Notes: generated by a model from the sequence alone, not told the origin. A stretch of 9,420 nt of DNA from Clostridiaceae bacterium (GCA_012511735.1 JAAZFK010000129.1:1-9420), one strand, 5' to 3'. Positions 1 to 6,744 are shown, numbered from the stretch's first letter. Numbers and translations: made by a program.

Positions 1-12
1 AAGGAGGACAAG

Positions 13-726
13 ATGCCGAAGTTGAAAAGCATGAAAGTTCAGGCCTTGCGCGCCGCCTTTCCACTGACCATTCCCATCATGGCCGGTTTCCTGTTTTTGG
101 GCACGACCTACGGAATCTATATGCGGCTCTCGGGATTCAGCTTCTGGTACCCGGCGCTGATCAGCCTCTTGGTGTTCGGCGGCTCCCTGCAGTTTGTTCT
201 GGTTCCCTTGCTGCTTGCGCCTTTTGCGCCTCTGGAAACCCTGGTTTTGGCTCTTTTTCTCCAGGCCAGGCATCTTTTCTACGGCATTTCCATGCTGGAT
301 CAATACCATAATTTGGGCTGGAAACGCTTCTACCTGATATTCGCTCTTTGCGACGAGACCTTTTCCGTCGCCTATTCGGCCCGCATCCCCCAAGGGGTGG
401 ACGCCGGCTGGTTTTATTTTTTTATCAGCCTGCTCAACCATCTCTATTGGTTCCTGGGGTCACTGGTGGGGGGCCTTGCTGGTTCCCTGGTCCAGTTTGA
501 AACCAGGGGCCTGGACTTCGTTTTGACGGCACTTTTTCTAGTGATCTTCCTGGATCAATGGAGCAGCAAGGGGCAGCATCTCCCTGCCCTGACCGGAATC
601 CTGGTCTCCGTGGCCGGCCTTCTGATCTTGGGGCCTGACTCCTTTCTTTTGCCTGTCATGGCAGCCATCCTGATTCTGCTTACCCTAGGACGCAAACTTG
701 TCGAAAAGGAGGCTCTCCAACCGTGA
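13..726 (+). CDS. azlC: AzlC family branched-chain amino-acid exporter, large subunit
   Basis: This 237-residue polytopic membrane protein has the usual length and hydrophobic pattern of AzlC, the larger subunit of the AzlCD (LIV-E) exporter, known for efflux of branched-chain amino acids and analogues such as azaleucine. Visible family features are the N-terminal block FPLTIPIMAGFLFLGTTYGI (16-35), the segment FGGSLQFV (55-62), and LQARHLFYGISML (83-95) followed by FALCDETFSVA. Several further membrane segments run to the C-terminus. The start is fixed by AAGGAGG at 1-7, five bases before ATG. The window begins at this ribosome site, so the promoter is not visible. The stop codon overlaps the GTG start of azlD, which implies translational coupling. 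The family is certain; the substrate is inferred from the family. Confidence 0.93.
   Translation: MPKLKSMKVQALRAAFPLTIPIMAGFLFLGTTYGIYMRLSGFSFWYPALISLLVFGGSLQFVLVPLLLAPFAPLETLVLALFLQARHLFYGISMLDQYHNLGWKRFYLIFALCDETFSVAYSARIPQGVDAGWFYFFISLLNHLYWFLGSLVGGLAGSLVQFETRGLDFVLTALFLVIFLDQWSSKGQHLPALTGILVSVAGLLILGPDSFLLPVMAAILILLTLGRKLVEKEALQP
704..712 (+). promoter_or_regulatory. Ribosome binding site deciding the azlD start
   Basis: AAAAGGAGG lies inside the last codons of azlC. It stands 10 bases from GTG at 723 and 16 bases from the in-frame ATG at 729. The spacing, together with the GTGA overlap with the azlC stop, favours the GTG start. Confidence 0.65.
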
Positions 727-1049
727 CCATGCTTGAACGATTTCTAACGGTTGCCATCTGCGTCGCGGCCACCCAGTTTACAAGGTTTTTGCCCTTCCTG
801 GTTTTTTCAGACAAGAAGGAGCCGCCCGGCCTGGTTGTGTATCTGGGTAAGGCGCTGCCCCCTGCCTTATTCGCCATGCTGACGGTTTACAGCCTGAGAC
901 ATGTGAGCCTGGCTGTCCGGCCTTACGGTTTGCCCGAACTCCTGGGACTACTGATTACGGGCCTGCTCTATTTTTGGAAGCGGCAGATCCTGCTCCCCAT
1001 CGCGGGCGGAACCATCGCCTACATGCTGATGATCCGCTTGATTTTCTGA
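723..1049 (+). CDS. azlD: AzlD family branched-chain amino-acid exporter, small subunit
   Basis: This 108-residue protein has about four hydrophobic segments, the normal size and shape of AzlD, the obligate small partner of AzlC. Family-like features are ATQFTRFLPFLVF near residues 15-27, VVYLGKALPPALFAMLTVYSL (38-58), and a C-terminal pair of short hydrophobic segments ending IAYMLMIRLIF. It acts in the cytoplasmic membrane with AzlC. It starts at GTG overlapping the azlC TGA. The threonine operon begins 111 bases downstream on the same strand behind its own promoter, so the two units may be separate or connected by read-through. The pair is certain as AzlCD. Export of threonine or isoleucine is only suggested by the neighbourhood. 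Confidence 0.92.
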   Translation: MTMLERFLTVAICVAATQFTRFLPFLVFSDKKEPPGLVVYLGKALPPALFAMLTVYSLRHVSLAVRPYGLPELLGLLITGLLYFWKRQILLPIAGGTIAYMLMIRLIF

Positions 1050-1057
1050 TGGGAAGG

Positions 1058-1080
1058 CGGAAGGCCTGGTCGATCTTCCG
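1058..1080 (+). other. Weak hairpin after azlD
   Basis: CGGAAG (1058-1063) and CTTCCG (1075-1080) can pair around an 11-base loop just after the azlD stop and directly before the TTGACA box of the thr promoter. There is no T-run after it, so it is at best a poor terminator. Chance is a fair alternative. Confidence 0.25.
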
Positions 1081-1108
1081 TTGACAAGGCTTGTAAATCA
1101 AGTACACT
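1081..1108 (+). promoter_or_regulatory. Predicted sigma-A promoter of the threonine operon
   Basis: A perfect -35 box TTGACA (1081-1086) is followed after 16 bases by TACACT (1103-1108), which matches TATAAT at four positions. Transcription would start near 1115, giving a leader of about 46 bases before the ask ATG at 1161. That is too short for a T-box, riboswitch or attenuator. A second weaker pair, TTGTAA (1091) and TAATAT (1115), overlaps it. Confidence 0.65.
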
Positions 1109-1115
1109 GTCAAAT

Positions 1116-1127
1116 AATATGCATATT
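1116..1127. promoter_or_regulatory. Candidate operator: perfect 12-bp palindrome at the thr promoter start site
   Basis: AATATGCATATT is a perfect palindrome lying immediately after the predicted transcription start (about +2 to +13). That is a typical place for a repressor site. The surroundings are AT-rich, which raises the chance of coincidence. No cognate regulator is present in the window. Confidence 0.4.
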
Positions 1128-1160
1128 TATAAGAATCTTTAATCCTGGACGGAGTGTCAC

Positions 1161-2498
1161 ATGATCGTAGCAAAATTTGGAGGCAGCTCTTGCGCCAACA
1201 GCCTGCAGTTTAAAAAAGTGAAACAGATTGTCGAGGCGGATTCCCGCCGCCGGGTCGTCGTGGTTTCGGCGCCGGGCAAGGACGGGGACAAGAGCTTCAA
1301 AATCACGGATACCCTGCTTCTTTGTTATCAGCTGGCCCGCGAACAACTGGATACGGGTGAAATATTCGAGGAAATCGCGGATCGTTTCAGAGAGATCCGA
1401 AACGGACTGGGACTGAAGCTGGATCTGGAGTCAAGGCTGGAAGAGATTCAGGACAGGCTTTCGTCCGGCGCCAGCCAGGACTATGTGGCCAGCCGGGGGG
1501 AGTATCTCAACGCCTTGCTGATGGCGGATTACCTGGGCTTTCACTTCGTTGACGCGTCGGAACTCATCCGCTTTGACGACCAGGGGAAGTACGACCAGGC
1601 TGCCACCTACCAGCTGCTGGAAGCCTTTTGGGCTCAGCTGGAAGATCAGGCGACCGGCATCGTGGTGCCGGGCTTTTACGGGGCGGACGGGGATGGAAGA
1701 ATCGTGACCTTTCCCCGTGGAGGATCCGACATCACCGGTGCCATTCTGGCTGCCGGCCTGGACGCTTCGCTTTACGAGAACTGGACGGATGTGACGGGCT
1801 ATCTGGTGGCCGATCCCAAGATCATCCAAGGTCCGGAGACCATTGATTGCCTGAGCTACAATGAGTTGAGAGAACTCAGCTACTCGGACTCCCAGGTCAT
1901 TCAGGCGGACGCCATTGCGGCAACCAGGGAGGCGGGGATTCCGATTCAAATCAAAAATACCAATTCGCCCCAAAACCCGGGCACTGTCATCCAGATCGAA
2001 AAGGCGCCTTCAGGGCGACTGGTAACGGGGATTGCCGGGCAGAAGGATTTCACGGTCATCAACTTAAAGAAATATGACAAAAATCAGGATGATGGTTTTT
2101 TGCGCAAGATCTGCACGGTCTTTGAAGCGCACAAGGTGACCATCCACCACATGCCGACTTCGCTCGATACCATTTCGGTCATTTTCCGGATCGACGACAA
2201 CAATGAGTTAAAGCAGATTCTCGAGCAGCTGCAGCTCTACTGTAAGCCCGACCAAAGCAGTTGTGAGACGGGGATGGCCCTGATCGCCGTGGTCGGTGAG
2301 CAAATGGCCTTCCAGCCGGGGCTTGCCGGCAAGGTTTTCGGGGCGCTTGGCGACCAGGGCGTCAACGTCCGCATGATTACCCAGGGATCCAGCGAGTACA
2401 ATATCGTCATCGGGGTGGAAAACCGTCAGTACCGACAGGCGGTCTTTGCCCTCCACGACTGTTTTTTCGGGCAGGAGGAGAACAACGGCCGGGCATAG
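1161..2498 (+). CDS. lysC: Aspartate kinase (monofunctional, tandem ACT domains)
   Basis: Catalyses ATP-dependent phosphorylation of L-aspartate to 4-phospho-aspartate, the first step to threonine, methionine and lysine. It is cytosolic. The 445 residues start with the kinase motif KFGGSS (5-10). They continue with VVVVSAPGK (32-40), SRGEYLNA (111-118), FPRGGSDITGA (184-194) and ENWTDVTGYLVADPK (206-220), then PIQIKNTN (261-268). Two ACT domains follow, about 297-360 and 372-435; the second contains VNVRMITQGSSEYNI. Length and architecture fit the clostridial/YclM-like class, so feedback by threonine or lysine is expected but not provable. GGAG at 1151-1154 stands six bases before the ATG. 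hom follows after 31 bases. Oddity: the segment usually resembling GAxVLH reads SDSQVIQ (242-248). The letter of the symbol (lysC or thrA-type) is a convention; the position in a thr operon suggests the threonine isozyme. Confidence 0.95.
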   Translation: MIVAKFGGSSCANSLQFKKVKQIVEADSRRRVVVVSAPGKDGDKSFKITDTLLLCYQLAREQLDTGEIFEEIADRFREIRNGLGLKLDLESRLEEIQDRLSSGASQDYVASRGEYLNALLMADYLGFHFVDASELIRFDDQGKYDQAATYQLLEAFWAQLEDQATGIVVPGFYGADGDGRIVTFPRGGSDITGAILAAGLDASLYENWTDVTGYLVADPKIIQGPETIDCLSYNELRELSYSDSQVIQADAIAATREAGIPIQIKNTNSPQNPGTVIQIEKAPSGRLVTGIAGQKDFTVINLKKYDKNQDDGFLRKICTVFEAHKVTIHHMPTSLDTISVIFRIDDNNELKQILEQLQLYCKPDQSSCETGMALIAVVGEQMAFQPGLAGKVFGALGDQGVNVRMITQGSSEYNIVIGVENRQYRQAVFALHDCFFGQEENNGRA

Positions 2499-2529
2499 GC
2501 TCCAGGCGTAAAACGAGAAGGAGTTATTC

Positions 2530-3657
2530 ATGAAGATTGCGCTGCTTGGTTTTGGCACGCTTGGCCAGGGCATCTACCGCATCCTTGAAAGGAAGAGGGA
2601 AGAGCTGGAACGATATGCCGGGCAGACGGTTGAGATCAAGAAGATTCTGGTGCGTGACCCGCAAAAACCAAGGGGGGTGCCGATTGAAGGTCTGCCCTTG
2701 ACGGCTTCCTTCCAGGAGATACTCCAGGATGAATCGATTGAACTGGTCTTTGAAGTCATGAGCAGTGGCTCCAAAGGGATCGAATACAATGCCCGCCTGC
2801 TGGAGGCAGGCAAGCAGGTCATCAGCGCCAATAAGGCGGCCGTCGCGGCCTCTTTTTTCGAGCTTCAGGAGACAGCCCGCAAATCAGGTGTTCACTTTCG
2901 TTTTGAAGCCGCGGTCGGAGGGGGCATCCCGCTTCTGGATCCCCTGGGCAAGATCAGCCGGCTCAATGAAGTGGACCGGTTGACGGGTATTTTGAACGCG
3001 TCAACCAACTATATTCTGACCGAAACCTGCACAGGCCAGGAAGAGAACAAAGTGCTGCAAGAGGCAAGACGTCTGGGCATTTTGGAAGAGGACCCGGCCG
3101 ATGACCTGGAAGGTTTCGACGCCAGAAGAAAGCTTGCCATCCTGGCCAGCATGCTGCTCAAGCAGGAAATCGATGAGTTGCAGATCCCCACCATCGGGAT
3201 CTGCAGGCTGTCCGCGCCCGATTTCGACTGGGCCGGGTCGCAAGGCCGTCAGCTCAAGCTGGTTGCCTCGCTGATCAAACAGAATGACACTTACTGCCTG
3301 TCTGTCTTGCCAACCGCGCTTGAAAAAGACCACCCCATGGCCCGTACAGCAGGCTTGATGAACCGTGTCCTCCTGGAGGCTGACTTGACAGGCCCCCTTT
3401 CCTTCCATGGTCTGGGCGGAGGTATGGATACAGTCGCTCACGCCCTTTGGACTGATTTTTTCGAGGTAGTCCATTCTCAACCGGTCTACTTCAGTCGGCA
3501 GCCCTTCGCGAGAGAGGATGGGTCGCTTGACCGGGAGGCTGATTTTTATCTGCGAAAGGAAACTGATTCTGATGGGCAGGTGACCCGGATGAGCCTGGCC
3601 CGGGCTCTGGATCATGACAGGCAGGGCTGGGTGGTCATCGAGAAGGGGGCTCCATGA
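2530..3657 (+). CDS. hom: Homoserine dehydrogenase with shortened C-terminal region
   Basis: Reduces aspartate 4-semialdehyde to homoserine with NAD(P)H, in the cytosol. The 375 residues show the nucleotide-binding loop GFGTLGQG (7-14), SANKAAVA (99-106), and AAVGGGIP (127-134). The catalytic block has E187, D188, P189, D192, D197 and K201 in the order ExDPxxDLxGxDxxxK. DHPMA (267-271) and GLGGGMDTVAHA (294-305) follow. Typical Gram-positive enzymes are about 430 residues with a C-terminal ACT domain. Here only about 40 residues remain after YFSRQPF, starting with a beta-strand-like DFYLRKE (338-344), so the ACT domain is reduced or lost. Another variant is NASTNYIL (156-163), where NGTTNYIL is common. 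AAGGAG at 2518-2523 gives a good six-base spacing. The gene overlaps thrC by ATGA. The function is certain; the consequence of the short tail is inference. Confidence 0.94.
   Translation: MKIALLGFGTLGQGIYRILERKREELERYAGQTVEIKKILVRDPQKPRGVPIEGLPLTASFQEILQDESIELVFEVMSSGSKGIEYNARLLEAGKQVISANKAAVAASFFELQETARKSGVHFRFEAAVGGGIPLLDPLGKISRLNEVDRLTGILNASTNYILTETCTGQEENKVLQEARRLGILEEDPADDLEGFDARRKLAILASMLLKQEIDELQIPTIGICRLSAPDFDWAGSQGRQLKLVASLIKQNDTYCLSVLPTALEKDHPMARTAGLMNRVLLEADLTGPLSFHGLGGGMDTVAHALWTDFFEVVHSQPVYFSRQPFAREDGSLDREADFYLRKETDSDGQVTRMSLARALDHDRQGWVVIEKGAP
3179..3205 (+). other. Strong intragenic hairpin in hom
   Basis: TGCAGATCCC (3179-3188) and GGGATCTGCA (3196-3205) are perfect reverse complements around a seven-base loop, spanning codons 217-226 of hom. 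No U-run follows, so it is not an intrinsic terminator. It would form a stable stem in the operon mRNA. Any role is unknown. Confidence 0.6.
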
Positions 3658-5090
3658 GGTTTTACAGCACGCGATCCAGGCAGCTGACGGCGACGGCTTC
3701 CCAGGCCATCCTGGGTGGACTGGCGCCCGATGGGGGCCTTTATGTGCCCGAGTATTTGCCGTCAATCGATTTTTCAAGCTGGCAGGCTGACAGCTACCAG
3801 GAGATGGCAACCAAGCTCTTCGGTCTCTTTTTGACGGACTTTTCTGCTTCCGCCATTCAAAGGACGGTTGAAGTTTCCTACGGCGCCAACTTCGATGATC
3901 CCCGGATCACCCCGCTTCACAGGCTGGACGAAAACCATAGCGTGCTGGAACTTTGGCACGGGCCCACCCTGGCCTTCAAGGACTTGGCTTTGCAGTGCCT
4001 TCCTCATCTTTTCACGGAAGCCAGGCAAATCCAAAAGCAGGAGGGACGTTTCCTGATTTTGACCGCCACCTCCGGTGACACGGGCAAGGCAGCCATGGCA
4101 GGTTTTTCCGGCCAAAAGGACGCACTGGTTGCTGTTTTTTATCCCGATCGGGGCGTCAGCCCCCTGCAGGAACGGCAGATGCTGACAGACCCTCATTCCA
4201 ACGTGGCTGCTTATGCTGTGGAAGGTAACTTTGATGACTGCCAGCGAGCCATCAAGTCGCTCATGCAGGATGAGGCCTTCATTGACCAGCTGAAGCGTCA
4301 GGGCATCGGGCTCAGTTCAGCCAACTCTATTAATGTCGGCCGTCTCCTGCCTCAAATGGTCTATTACATTTATGCCTATTTCAACGCTGTCCAACAATAC
4401 GGGGATCCTCTGTCGGTTGTGGTGCCAAGTGGCAACCTGGGCAATATTCTGGCCGCCCGCTATGTCAAGGAGATGGGTTTACCCCTGGCGGATATCCGGC
4501 TTGCCTCCAACAGCAACAAGGTGCTTTACGACTTTATAAGCACGGGGATTTACGACGCCAGGCGGGATCTGATGACGACCTCTTCACCTTCCATGGATAT
4601 CCTGGTGGCAAGTAACATGGAGCGCTATCTCCATCTGCTGTCCGGGGATGGGGCATTGATCGATGACCTGATGCGGCAATTAAAAGAAGAGGGCGTCTTC
4701 CGGTTCGATGCCGCCTTGTTGGACCTTGAGGCCTCCTGGGCCAGCGAGGACCAGGTCATGTCGACCATCCGGGAAGTCTATGAGACCTATGGTTACCTGA
4801 TTGATCCGCATACGGCGGTGGCAATTCATGCAAGAGAACAATCGGGATCACCTCTCCTGATCGCGGGCACTGCAAGTCCCTATAAGTTTGCAGAAAGTGT
4901 CCTGGCGGCTTTAGGCAGGGACTGTCCTCCTGACCTGGAGGAACAGATCCGGGCCATACAAGAACTGTTGAACGCCCCTCTGCCTCCCGGCATGAAGGAT
5001 TTGCTGGATGGCCGACCCAGGGAGAAGCATTTGATCTCCACATCCGCGATCCCTGCCGCCATCGACCAACTGATTGGAGCCAACCCATGA
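3654..5090 (+). CDS. thrC: Threonine synthase (PLP-dependent)
   Basis: Converts O-phospho-homoserine to threonine using pyridoxal phosphate, in the cytosol. The 478 residues fit the long threonine synthase class (the E. coli and fungal type), not the shorter Bacillus type. The N-terminal signature is YSTRS...ASQAILGGLAPDGGLYVPEYLP (4-36). The PLP lysine is K109 in HGPTLAFKD (102-110), followed by TATSGDTGKAA (138-147). SSANSINVGRLLPQMVYY is the conserved block in the middle, and VVPSGNLGNILAARY forms the phosphate-binding loop region. The ATG overlaps the hom stop (ATGA), with an AAGGGGG stretch just before it, and the 3' end overlaps thrB in the same way. The three downstream thr genes are therefore probably translated together. 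No missing key residue was seen. Confidence 0.96.
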   Translation: MRFYSTRSRQLTATASQAILGGLAPDGGLYVPEYLPSIDFSSWQADSYQEMATKLFGLFLTDFSASAIQRTVEVSYGANFDDPRITPLHRLDENHSVLELWHGPTLAFKDLALQCLPHLFTEARQIQKQEGRFLILTATSGDTGKAAMAGFSGQKDALVAVFYPDRGVSPLQERQMLTDPHSNVAAYAVEGNFDDCQRAIKSLMQDEAFIDQLKRQGIGLSSANSINVGRLLPQMVYYIYAYFNAVQQYGDPLSVVVPSGNLGNILAARYVKEMGLPLADIRLASNSNKVLYDFISTGIYDARRDLMTTSSPSMDILVASNMERYLHLLSGDGALIDDLMRQLKEEGVFRFDAALLDLEASWASEDQVMSTIREVYETYGYLIDPHTAVAIHAREQSGSPLLIAGTASPYKFAESVLAALGRDCPPDLEEQIRAIQELLNAPLPPGMKDLLDGRPREKHLISTSAIPAAIDQLIGANP

Positions 5091-6004
5091 GGAAGATTCA
5101 GATCCGGATCCCCGCGACCACCGCCAATCTGGGTCCCGGTTATGACTGCCTTGGACTGGCCTTGAGCCTGTATAACCGGGCGGAGATCAGCTGGGAGGAA
5201 TCGGCTGAAACACTGACGCCCGACCAACTCAAACACTGGGCGGATCAGGTTCCCAGCAGCCAACGGGCGGTGGCCACCGCTTACAGTCACTACGCCGGTG
5301 CCCGATCGGTTTCATTGCCGCTGATCAAGATCAGTTTCGAAGGTGAGATCCCGGTCGCCCGTGGGCTGGGCTCCTCCGCGACCTGCGCCATCGCGGGTTT
5401 GGCGGCGGCTCAATGGATCGATAAAGGAGTCATTGACAAGGAGGCGCTCTTGCCCTTGGCGGCAGAGCTGGAGGGGCATCCCGACAATGCCGCGCCCGCA
5501 CTCATAGGCGGCCTTGTTTTGTCAAAGAAGACAAGACAAAAGGTGGGCTGGACCAAGCTTTCCTGCCATCCGGATATTCGTGTTCTTCTTTTCATCCCTG
5601 ATTTCAGACTGTCAACCAGCCAGGCCAGACAAGTCCTTCCCGACAGCATCCCGCACAGGGACGCGGTCGCCAATACCGCTTCGTTCGGTTTCCTGCTTGA
5701 AGGGATCCGGACAGGGCGAAAAGAGCTGTTGGCACAGGGGAACGAGGATTATTTGCATCAGGAATACCGGCGCCCCCTGGTTGAGGATTACGACGCGGTT
5801 GAGAGGGCAGCGCTGGCGGTCGGCTGTTCAGTCCTGGCCTTGTCGGGCGCAGGTCCCTCCCTTGTGGGATTATTGATCGGCTCGCAAAGCGAAGCGGAAG
5901 AAAAACGAATCCAGATACAAAACATGTTGTCTGCCAATTGGCAGGCAAAGAGCTTGGCGATTGACGAGGAGGGGATGGTCTTCATGGGGGAAGACCGGAA
6001 CTGA
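5087..6004 (+). CDS. thrB: Homoserine kinase (GHMP family)
   Basis: Phosphorylates homoserine with ATP to O-phospho-homoserine, the substrate of ThrC, in the cytosol. The 305 residues have all three GHMP motifs. Motif 1 is PATTANLGPGYDCLGLAL (9-26). The ATP-binding loop is PVARGLGSSATCAIAG (89-104), followed by EGHPDNAAPALIGG (129-142). The C-terminal motif is ALSGAGPSLVGLL (251-263). The length is normal for the family. The start is fixed by GGAG at 5075-5078, eight bases before ATG, and by the ATGA overlap with thrC. It is the last gene of the operon. The next gene is convergent, with only seven bases between the two stop codons, so transcription may run into the antisense of the lipoprotein gene. 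Confidence 0.95.
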   Translation: MRKIQIRIPATTANLGPGYDCLGLALSLYNRAEISWEESAETLTPDQLKHWADQVPSSQRAVATAYSHYAGARSVSLPLIKISFEGEIPVARGLGSSATCAIAGLAAAQWIDKGVIDKEALLPLAAELEGHPDNAAPALIGGLVLSKKTRQKVGWTKLSCHPDIRVLLFIPDFRLSTSQARQVLPDSIPHRDAVANTASFGFLLEGIRTGRKELLAQGNEDYLHQEYRRPLVEDYDAVERAALAVGCSVLALSGAGPSLVGLLIGSQSEAEEKRIQIQNMLSANWQAKSLAIDEEGMVFMGEDRN

Positions 6005-6011
6005 CAGACCG

Positions 6012-6626
6012 TCATCCTGTAAAGGACAGGATACCTCCCGCGTCGAGTACCAGGACAAATCCGGCTTCATCCAGGAGCCGGGAGGCCTCGATGGTCCGGT
6101 TCCCGCTTCGGCAATAGATGATCAAGGTGTCCTCTTTTGAATAGGAGGGCGGCTCTTTTCTCAAGAGGGCCAGCGGGTAATTGATGGCATCGGGCAGATG
6201 GCCATCATCGAATTCTTCCGGAGTCCGGACATCCAGGAGGACGGTCCGGTCAGGCTGATGCTCTCTGATCCTCATGGCGGTCTCCATGCTGATCTTGACA
6301 GGTCCTGCCTTGTCAGCCAGGATTTCCAGGGAAAGTGCCCAGGCCTGAGGAGGATAGGATTCCATGATTTCCTGCCCTATGGTATAGCGAACCAGTGTGC
6401 CTGCAGCAGGCCTGTTCTCGCCTTCAGGCAGACTAAGTGAAATCAGGTCCAGGTCCTTGATCAAGTCGTTCCCGTCGGTCCAGGTGATCAGGCAGGTCCC
6501 GCTGGAGAGGGTGAGTCCCTCAAAAACCATGGTTTGCCCGGAGTCTTTTTTCTGGCCACAGGCAGGAAGCCCGATCAGCAGGGCCAGAAGTAATAGAAAA
6601 GCGATGAAATGGCGATAGGTTGTCAT
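6012..6626 (-). CDS. Rhodanese-domain lipoprotein
   Basis: The 204-residue precursor has a signal peptide (YRH, then the hydrophobic run FIAFLLLLALLIGL) ending in the lipobox LPAC with C23, so it should be lipid-anchored outside the membrane. Residues about 33-105 form a small beta-rich domain. The stretch IMESYPPQAWA (87-97) resembles the end of DUF3221-type domains; this is an uncertain match made by eye. Residues about 112-204 are a rhodanese domain with VLLDVRTPEEFDDGHLPDAINYP and the active loop CRSGNRT containing catalytic C172. The terminal GGxxxW motif reads GGILSF. A role in extracytoplasmic sulfur transfer or thiol redox is inferred from the fold. There is no Shine-Dalgarno sequence before the ATG; a TATAAT box ends six bases upstream, so the mRNA may be leaderless. 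It stands alone, convergent with thrB and divergent from the EamA gene. Confidence 0.9.
   Translation of the reverse strand: MTTYRHFIAFLLLLALLIGLPACGQKKDSGQTMVFEGLTLSSGTCLITWTDGNDLIKDLDLISLSLPEGENRPAAGTLVRYTIGQEIMESYPPQAWALSLEILADKAGPVKISMETAMRIREHQPDRTVLLDVRTPEEFDDGHLPDAINYPLALLRKEPPSYSKEDTLIIYCRSGNRTIEASRLLDEAGFVLVLDAGGILSFTG
6014..6032. other. Small hairpin at the convergent thrB / rhodanese junction
   Basis: ATCCTGT (6014-6020) pairs with ACAGGAT (6026-6032) around a five-base loop, overlapping the last codons of the minus-strand lipoprotein gene just after the thrB stop. No T-run follows on either strand, so its use as a terminator is uncertain. No better terminator for the thr operon is visible. 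Confidence 0.3.
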
Positions 6627-6632
6627 ATCGTT

Positions 6633-6660
6633 ATTATAGCATCTGGATGAAAGATTGGAA
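6633..6660 (-). promoter_or_regulatory. Extended -10 promoter of the rhodanese lipoprotein
   Basis: On the minus strand TGCTATAAT (6641-6633) is a perfect -10 hexamer with an upstream TG extension. The -35 candidate TTCCAA (6660-6655, 16-base spacing) is poor, as is usual for extended -10 promoters. Six bases separate the hexamer from the ATG, placing +1 on or next to the start codon. Confidence 0.6.
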
Positions 6661-6695
6661 GTCCGGTGTAGCAGGCCATGAACGGCCTTTCCGAC
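6661..6695. repeat. Inverted repeat in the divergent intergenic region
   Basis: AGGCC (6673-6677) and GGCCT (6684-6688) are spaced by six bases. They are nested inside GTC-C-GG (6661-6666) and CCGAC (6691-6695), which pair with one bulged base. The dyad lies just upstream of the rhodanese -35 position, so it could be an operator for one or both divergent genes. It could also be chance. Confidence 0.35.
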
Positions 6696-6744
6696 AATTT
6701 AGGATCAATCCGGCGGGGAACCCTTTAATCGGGTCAATATGGGG

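Noticed and set aside
1081..1160. A T-box, riboswitch or leader-peptide attenuator before ask
   Set aside because: Only about 46 bases lie between the predicted start site and the ATG, with no threonine-rich leader frame and no terminator hairpin.
1431..1973. A 180-codon minus-strand open frame inside the aspartate kinase gene
   Set aside because: It is antisense to a conserved kinase domain and has no recognisable motifs or ribosome site.
2322..2333. A palindrome CTTGCCGGCAAG followed by TTTT in ask
   Set aside because: Only a four-base stem can form around a minimal loop, and it lies within the second ACT domain, so an internal terminator is unlikely.
3001..3810. A 269-codon open frame on the minus strand across hom and thrC
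   Set aside because: It lies fully antisense to two well-conserved genes, has no family resemblance and has low-complexity Pro/Ser/Arg-rich content. It is a shadow of GC-rich codons.
5513..5543. A TTTTGTC/GACAAAA pairing in thrB
   Set aside because: It is AT-rich and imperfect, with competing pairings, inside coding sequence. It gives no convincing stable structure.
5931..5944. A 14-bp perfect palindrome CTGCCAATTGGCAG in thrB
   Set aside because: It has no loop for a hairpin and lies inside coding sequence. About half an occurrence is expected by chance in a window of this size.
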